64,000 nt of DNA. Source: Chrysomallon squamiferum (Eukaryota > Mollusca > Gastropoda > Neomphalida > Peltospiridae). This document shows, in pieces, positions 57,408-64,000 of this stretch; within the stretch, counting starts at the first letter, position 1; every line of letters starts with the position of its first letter. The stretch covers positions 16,601,310 to 16,665,309 of the forward strand of contig CM022673.1 in the NCBI GenBank assembly GCA_012295275.1, written 5' to 3'. Below the pieces are notes generated by a model. The model was not told where the DNA came from and did not search any database. It worked only from the letters and a program-made list of their open reading frames with translations. Made by a program: the position numbers and the translations under genes.

Positions 57408-57740
57408 GGTAAGTAGAGTACATGTTAATTAATTAATCATTTAATATCACAATATTAATCTAAAATAATAATAGTATGTTAATATAACATATTAATTAAT
57501 GGTAAGTAAGTAGATTATGTGTTTTTTAATTGTTTAATATCACTGAATTAATATAATTATAGTATGTTATATTTAACATATATTAATTGATATTAGGTGA
57601 GTAGATAATATGTTTCTTAAATAATCATTTTTATCACACTATTAATATAATAATAATATGAAGTATCTTTTATAATTATGTTTATTAACTAATGATAGGT
57701 AAGTAGATGTTGTTAATTTAATAAATGAATAATATAATAA
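57408..57740 (+). repeat. Diverged minisatellite, about 95-102-bp period
   Basis: The word GGT(A/G)AGTAG recurs at 57408, 57501, 57596 and 57698. After each start come TTAAT-, AATCATTTAATATCAC- and ATTAATATAAT-like segments in the same order. Three full copies and part of a fourth. Confidence 0.7.
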
Positions 57741-58495
57741 CAAACAATACTTAATAAATTTTCATTAAGATTGTTAAGTTGTAAAGTTATTTAAAATTAT
57801 TAAACATCTTGTATTTAAAAAAACATGAATAAATACTTATTACTAGTAAGAATTTTATGTTTAACTTCATTGATAATTTAGCAATTTTAAAATCAAAATG
57901 GTAATTCTTTGTGTGTGTCTTTAAATGAATTAATCATTAAAATAGATTTTTAAAAAAAATAAAAAAATTAAAACAAATTAAAAGAATAGTCTGTGTTGCT
58001 AGATTAACCATTGATACTCTGTTTCTCTGTGTGGTGTTGCTTAAGTTTGGAAGTAATATCTATTACCTATTTAGCAGGAGATACTTGATTATGTTACATA
58101 CATAGTTTCTTTTAATTAAAAAATGACACCACAAAGTAGGAAACAATTAAAATAAATAAATAATATAAAATGCTAATAAATAAATAAAATTAAATCATTG
58201 TACAATAATGAAATGCTTGCTGTTCAGATGGTAATTTAGGATTTTAAAGATCTATCTGTATTTGAAATTTTTTTTTTTTTTTTATCTAATAACATAGTTC
58301 TGTTAGAGAATGAAGTCAGATTAAAATTTATAAAAATATTGAAAAAAGTTTGTATCTAAAAAGTTTTATTTTCAAATTACTACTGATTTTAAAGATATTT
58401 TTTAGATTTACATTGTGTTGTAATGTTCACAGTTTTGTTTATTTAAATATATATATATGTTGTTTATCAATGTTAAGGGATCATCCATGAAGTAT

Positions 58496-58509
58496 ATGTG
58501 TGTGTGTGT

Positions 58510-58552
<43 letters not shown>
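58496..58552. repeat. (GT)n/(CA)n inverted microsatellite
   Basis: A GT run ending GTGTA is separated by TTT from an ACAC run of about 38 bases, so the RNA or single strand can fold into a stem of 13 or more pairs. Confidence 0.88.
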
Positions 58553-58557
<5 letters not shown>

Positions 58558-59252
58558 AGAAAAAATCTGAGGTCATAAAATAATATGAAAAAGACATGGA
58601 AGGATGTTTACTGACAAGATTTTGTATGTCAGTGTCATTACAATGATAAAATTTTAATTGCTAGTAAAAATCTTACCTACGTTGAAGTTTGACAGGTCAG
58701 TAAAGAGAAATACAAATGGGAAGTGGGTTTTGTACTTACATTTGTTTCATGGATGACTCCTAATGATAACAAATATAAAATTTAATTATTCATTTCTTAG
58801 TTTCAGTCAAATGTATTTTATTATTTTATTGGTTTCACTTGTAATAATTATTTTAGTCTCTTTTTCTTTTTCTTTTTTTTAGTTTTGTTTTGTTTAAAGC
58901 AACAGTATAATTAATATGAGAATTAACTGATTATATCATTTCCTGTATATTTTAATTTGAAATATATTTCTAAAGTATAAATTTATTGAAGTTGAATAAC
59001 TTTTATATAATGTCAATTATTGACTTTTATAATAATTTTCTTTATTATGACTATTTTATATATTTTCAAGTACATTATTTGATATATATATTTTATTGTA
59101 AATTAATTTGGAATTAATATTTTGATTATTTACTAAAAATAGATTTTAACATTTTTTGCAAAGACTGGCTAAATTCTTGAATTTATTAAAATATAAAATA
59201 TTTTGTTTTCAAAAGGTTCTAATATTCTTCTTTTTTCTTTTTTACTTTACAG

Positions 59253-59266
59253 TAAAATCAGCCTTG
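59253..59266 (+). CDS. twitchin: Twitchin exon 19: 14-nt micro-exon
   Basis: TAAAATCAGCCTTG lies between a very strong pyrimidine tract (TTTTTTCTTTTTTACTTTACAG) and GTAAGT. Phase 1 entry gives I-K-S-A-L and leaves phase 0; other frames would meet TAA. The splice sites are among the best in the gene, and the phase matches exon 18, but there is no downstream exon in the window to confirm the join. Confidence 0.6.
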
Positions 59267-62200
59267 GTAAGTGATTTTCAAATATCTACAAAACCATTTG
59301 ATTTTAGTTAAAATAGTTTACTGTGAAAACATGGGTAACATATGTTTAATTTGTTCTGAATTTTTTAATTTCTTAAACTCTGTGGCCCCTTCTGCCAAAA
59401 TCAGTAGCACTGATATTGTGCATAACATTTTTTTTTTTGGAAAACTTTTAAAAAGCATTGGTTTTCCTTTCAAATAATACTAAATCATAACAATCCATCA
59501 GCTGGTTCCAGAGCTCAGAATTCATTCATATTTCTGATTTGAAAAATTGGTCTGATAAAGTGTATTTTCCATGTATCAGCATAACAGGCATTCATCTAAC
59601 TGTATATAATTATATATTTAATTTAGAAAGTGATAAAATTAGCATTAAATATTGTTGAACTAATAATACAGGGTGCTACACTGAAGGTATATTCCTTTAT
59701 CAGACCTTGTAGTACAGAGGCTGTGTTTCCTTTTAATAATATTAATTCTAAATGGTAATTAAACCTTCTGCAGGTTGGAAGACATTTCAGCCAATAATTG
59801 AACAACAGTAGCAATAAACAAACAAATAAATAAATATGTAAACAAATAATGAAAATTAATAATTTCCCAGATACAGATTTCTAATGTTCTATGTAACAGG
59901 CTTTTCTGTGTTTAGCTATATTACATAAACTACCACAGTTTACTGACAGATGGGATTTTAATTAGATTTTTCTAAAATAGAAAATAATGTAAATATCCTG
60001 GGTGGATCTCTGAACATGCTAGAAAGTAAACTGAAGATTAACATGTGGATAATACCAGACAGTAGTTCATTGTTGAAGAATGGAGGTTTGAGTTCTCACT
60101 GTGTCACATTCATTTTTGAATCTCTTCAGTTTTGGATCCAGTTTTCTAAAAGTGCTTCTCTGGTTTTTCAAAGAATGTGTATCACATTTTAGATAATACC
60201 TTTTTCTTTAATTATTGACATATTTGTTGGATATTTTATCAGTTAATCTGGTTATAAGCCCTAGGGCAGTTAAGAAGGTGTTTCTGATTTCACAGAAATT
60301 TAATGTTTGCAAATTGGTGACATTGCTATAGGAGCAAAGTATAAACAATGAAAGTTTTAGCATTGCTCAACAAGATATTAAATTTTGAATTAAAATGTTC
60401 ATGTGAAAAGATTAGAAATAACTGTTAATGTTCTTACTTGGAGGATGTAATATTTATAAATTCAGTTAATTATTTTTGGTTAAGAATTGATATGGTGAAA
60501 TTATACAACAGATCAAATTAAAAGTGATGTGGATTTTCTAATGATGTGCAAGGAATTTTCAGGAACTGTTTTTGTGAACTTATATTTTGGATTAAATCAA
60601 AAGATATGCCTCTCTTTATTGTAATGAAATTCACTGAAGACCAATTGTAGTTTAATCCACAACACCACAATTTATTAGATTATATATGAATTGATTGTTC
60701 TTGAAAACATACAGATTTGTTTGCTTTTAAAACTAATTAAAAAAAAGAAAGGAAAAAAAGTATTTTTATTAACATAACATTCTTAATTTGACATGTGGTT
60801 TGTTCTTTTCATTTGATGTAACCACCTATTGTTTAGAAAGAAAGAAGATTTATTTGAAGATTGTTTCAAGGTAGTTTTGTAGTGCTGCCTATTTAAACAT
60901 CATTGTTTTGTTAGGTGCTCTGACTAGAGAGCATGCAGAGCTTAAAAAGATTTAAAACAATAAAAATGCCAGCATTATCCAAGTATTGAACATATTGTTT
61001 GAGTAATGTATAAACCTTGTTGTTTCTGGTGAAACATTTTAAAACAAATACTGTTATTTCTTCATAGAAGGGATGAAGAAGGTTTTTGAAATCTTTGATA
61101 TCTGCTTATGTAATGTATTCTTTAGCAATCATGGAAGTGTTTGATTACAGAAAATATTTATTTCCTGTGTGTATATTTTTGATTCTTTGACTAATTGCTA
61201 TAATAATAGCATGGAAAGGCAACTGGTTCATGACATTTCTTCAGCTAAGAAGACACAGGAAAAAATCCCAAATCTGTTCATTTAAAAGAGCTAAGCTGAT
61301 AATGTGAAAGATCTGTTTGCATTTTGTGGATGTCTTATCTGAGTATTTCTGCAAAAAATGTGGATAATAATACTTTTTGTTTCATTATTGATTTCGTTTT
61401 GCCCTTCATATTTGAATGTTAACAAATTGAACACATATTTTTGACCATCAAGTAAATAGAAAAATAAAACAAAAAAATAGAAATCATTTAAGAACAATTA
61501 TATTTTTATGACAAGGAGATTGTCAGGATTGCAGACTTTATCTTAAAAACTTGCAATGCCACGAACAAAGGTTAGACTGAACTGGGCTGGACTACCTGTA
61601 AGTAGCATTTGTTGCTTGTTTTTGAAGCAACATATGTTTGAAATGTAGAATATATTCACAACTATTAATATCAGATTTTGTTGTTTAATCCAAGAAAGAT
61701 TGTTTAAAAAATCATGATTGAAAAAAAAAAAAAAAAAAAAAGAAATTAATAATAATTTATTTATTTATTATAATTATTTTATATTTTTTTTATTTTTGTC
61801 TTTCTTGGAATTGATATAAATTACTAATTGTTTGTCTCATAAATATATCTGGTTAAATCTGTGTTAAATTGAAAAAACATGTTCAGTATGAAATGGAAAA
61901 CAAAATACATTTTAGATATATACAGTGTACAAAACTAATCACCCAAATGAGTTTATGTAATTTTGATTCTTGAAAGCGATATGTAACAAATTTTTATTTC
62001 TTCTTCATTCTTTAGTTCTCATCATCATTACTGTCTGTATAATGATATTTTGATATTTTTTATTCTCTTTTAATTTCTGGATGCAATGCTACCAATTTTT
62101 TATTTTTTATTTTATTTTATTCCTGATGTGAAGAATTTTACTTTAGTCACTGAAACTTACCATTAATGTTAAAAGAATGCTGGAATACATTTTGAACATT

Positions 62201-64000
62201 TTTAAATTTTTCAGTTTTGAAAGGAAACATTATTAACATATATATATGTATTATAATTTTACAAGGCAAATGAGAAAAGAGGATTTTCAAGTCTTTTCCT
62301 TACTCTTTGTCTCTTCCAGTGCATCTATACATTGTCTAGATGTATGTACAGTCCATTACAGAAGATGTAAATCCACTTTGTGTACAGTGAAATGTTGATA
62401 ATCCAGGCAGTTCTTTTAAAAAAATGACCAAACAAGCAAATATCCTTAGTAGTAAATTGGATATAAACAGTAATCTCCCTTGAACTGTAAAGCAAACAAA
62501 ACACATAAAATTGAAAACACTTATTTTATATAAAAGTACTCATTAATTAAAAACAGTTTTGAAGTATATAACAGTATAAGTATTTTACAGAATATTATTT
62601 GTCACATAATAGTTTGATTGAAACACCATTTGAAGTTATGTATTTTTTCCAACCATTATTAATAGCATTTACAGTTAAAAAAAATTTGAATTAAATATCT
62701 ATTTGTAACCAAAAATGAAATCATTAACAGTTTCATTTAAGATAAATGTATTTTAATATTAGACATCAACAACTTTTGTATTATCAACAAAGAGTATTAC
62801 TTGAAGGCCATGTGACACAATCCAGCCAATGAAAGAAAAGTTTAGAAAATACTCAAGATATCTTTAGTTAATCAACTATTAAAAACAAATGTTAATTATT
62901 TAATAAATTAGTGAAACTATTCAGATGTACTTTAAAGAAAAGAAAAATTGTGTGATGACCATTACTGTTCACAGTTAATGAAAAGCTGCTCTCTGTTTGT
63001 GATAAAATAATTTGTAGTTTTTAAACGGCCGCAGATGATAGGTGGTAAATGGCTATTAATTTTATTTTTTATTTTTTTTTTTTGATCGGTATCCAGTTTG
63101 GGAAGCTGAATAGCTATGTTAACTAATGTATATATATGTTTTCTAGGCTACTGCTGTGTCAGATTTCAAGGTTTTGGTGTATATAGCCTCTTTTGCCACA
63201 TTATTTATAATAAGCAGCAGAGTAATATTTCTTACTTTTCCATATTATGTTGCATTTATATGTGTATTTTGTTATTATTTTTTATTTAAATTAGTTATAT
63301 ACATAAAATATTATTATTTAATTGCAAAGGGTTAAAAAATATTGCAATCAGTTATTAATGAATTACATCTATAAATAACATATCTACAGGTAAATATTTT
63401 TAATCCCACCCACAAATGCCCCTCTCCTGACACCCACACTTAATAACAGACCCACAAGGCCATGGGCAAATACCTTGCACTATGGATTAACATTTGTTAA
63501 TGCAGAGTAGGGTGCAGAACATCAGAACAGTAATGAAATACAAACAACGTGAAAAGTTTGAAAAGTAATAAAATGAACTGTTATGTCTTGTTCATTTATA
63601 AGGTACCTGTTACAAAATCAGCAATACCAAGTATACACCTGTGCATGTTATATTTTATATGCTTCAGTACATGCAGTAAGGAAGAGCCATGTGTTGGAGC
63701 TGGTTGAGAGAATGTGTGTCTCAGTTATTAGTACACAAACTTTTGACTCAGTAGGTCACAGGATCTAATTCCCTCAGAGCACACATTCACCTATTTTCCT
63801 TTCTAACCAGTGTTCCCACTATGATATTAACATTCTGATGTTTTTACTTGGCAGCTAAAGGGGATAAAAATACTTACTCCCTCCTTGGATCTTGCTGTTG
63901 ATAATAATTTTGCCATATGCTCATGGCAAAAAAAAATAAAAATTAAAATAAAATAATATAATATACATATATTTTATCTGTTTAAGGTGTTTCTCAACAA
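59267..64000 (+). other. Twitchin intron 19 (continues past window)
   Basis: AT-rich and CpG-poor, with A/T tracts near 61722-61742 and 63061-63083 and a tRNA-like SINE fragment at 63710-63785. Weak exon candidates at 61556-61597 and 63147-63170 are discussed elsewhere. No Ig, Fn3 or kinase exon is present. Confidence 0.5.
63710..63785 (+). repeat. tRNA-derived SINE head or tRNA pseudogene
   Basis: TGTCTCAGTTATTAGTAC at about 63717-63734 resembles a box A and D-arm (TAGCTCAGTTGGTAG). CTTTTGACTC at about 63740-63750 matches a tRNA anticodon-loop context. GGATCTAATTCC at 63761-63772 is a decayed box B (GGTTCAAATCC). The order and spacing are those of a tRNA. Base pairing is degraded, so a SINE or pseudogene is more likely than a working tRNA. 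Confidence 0.45.

Larger units (their letters stand above)
56087..59252 (+). other. Twitchin intron 18, 3.2 kb
   Basis: Contains (CATA)n at 56463-56522, a diverged 95-102-bp tandem repeat at 57408-57740 and a GT/CA hairpin at 58496-58552. Otherwise AT-rich with no coding signal. Confidence 0.6.
33228..64000 (+). other. twitchin: Twitchin-like giant muscle protein gene, 5' part (continues past window)
   Basis: I placed nineteen coding exons whose phases chain without a break, with one uncertain acceptor at exon 18, for about 898 codons. The product begins MGVDTAPRFTQKPSLKQ, very close to the remembered start of nematode UNC-22 (APRFTQKPS). Seven I-set Ig domains follow (about residues 1-105, 112-213, 220-316, 323-424, 433-532, 535-633 and 640-734), each with an FTQKP-like strand, a Trp in the C strand, DGG-Y and N-x-x-GE near the F-G turn. 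Then come a Lys/Glu/Pro-rich linker (about 734-863) and an acidic linker (863-898). Twitchin family members carry Ig and Fn3 arrays and a C-terminal kinase on myosin filaments, and molluscan twitchin sets catch tension when dephosphorylated. The kinase and Fn3 exons must lie to the right. Titin, projectin or a stretchin-like protein is less likely given the N-terminus. Confidence 0.85.

Noticed and set aside
63147-63170. 24-nt segment after TTTTCTAG (ATAVSDFK) as twitchin exon 20
   Set aside because: The phase fits exon 19, but the donor GTTTTG is very weak and the open frame continues into hydrophobic AT-rich sequence. Not strong enough to list.

Overview
This is eukaryotic, very AT-rich DNA (roughly 30% GC by eye). 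It has short coding exons, GT-AG introns and many microsatellites: (ATT)n, (CT/GA)n, (AC/GT)n, (ATAC)n and (TATC)n. The coding exons fit a lophotrochozoan, most likely a mollusc. A cephalopod or gastropod is my guess from the long introns and the repeat load, but the class cannot be fixed from the sequence alone. No operon, phage, CRISPR array, virus or intact transposon is visible.

Layout. (1) Bases 1-514 hold the 3' end of a plus-strand TBCEL-like gene (tubulin cofactor E-like): an intron and the final coding exon, which encodes the C-terminal ubiquitin-like fold. An AT-rich, CpG-poor flank follows to about 6.05 kb and could include a long 3' UTR. (2) About 6.05-31.8 kb is intergenic. It is CpG-rich and packed with microsatellites, and I see no convincing gene. 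It contains a diverged inverted duplication (6.80-7.23 and 10.33-10.91 kb), several promoter-like clusters (13.7-14.2, 17.6-17.8 and 31.8 kb) and a repeat-free block at 28.6-29.0 kb. (3) From about 31.8 or 33.2 kb to the right edge runs the 5' part of a plus-strand twitchin-like giant muscle protein gene. I placed 19 coding exons whose phases join without a break except at one uncertain acceptor (exon 18). They encode about 898 residues: seven I-set Ig domains, then a Pro/Glu/Lys-rich linker and an acidic linker. The gene continues beyond the window.

The two genes are unrelated in function. TBCEL acts on tubulin turnover. Twitchin is a sarcomeric or catch-muscle Ig/Fn3/kinase protein on thick filaments, and in molluscs its phosphorylation state controls catch.

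The most interesting signals are in twitchin. There are four micro-exons (16, 16, 13 and 14 nt). Two 16-nt exons sit at equivalent inter-Ig positions with the same phases, and one of them is followed within about 22 nt by a roughly 88-nt CU array. A PEVK-like linker exon has two in-frame donors. CpG density changes abruptly at about 6.05 and 39.6 kb. I found no wholly new biological system and do not claim one.
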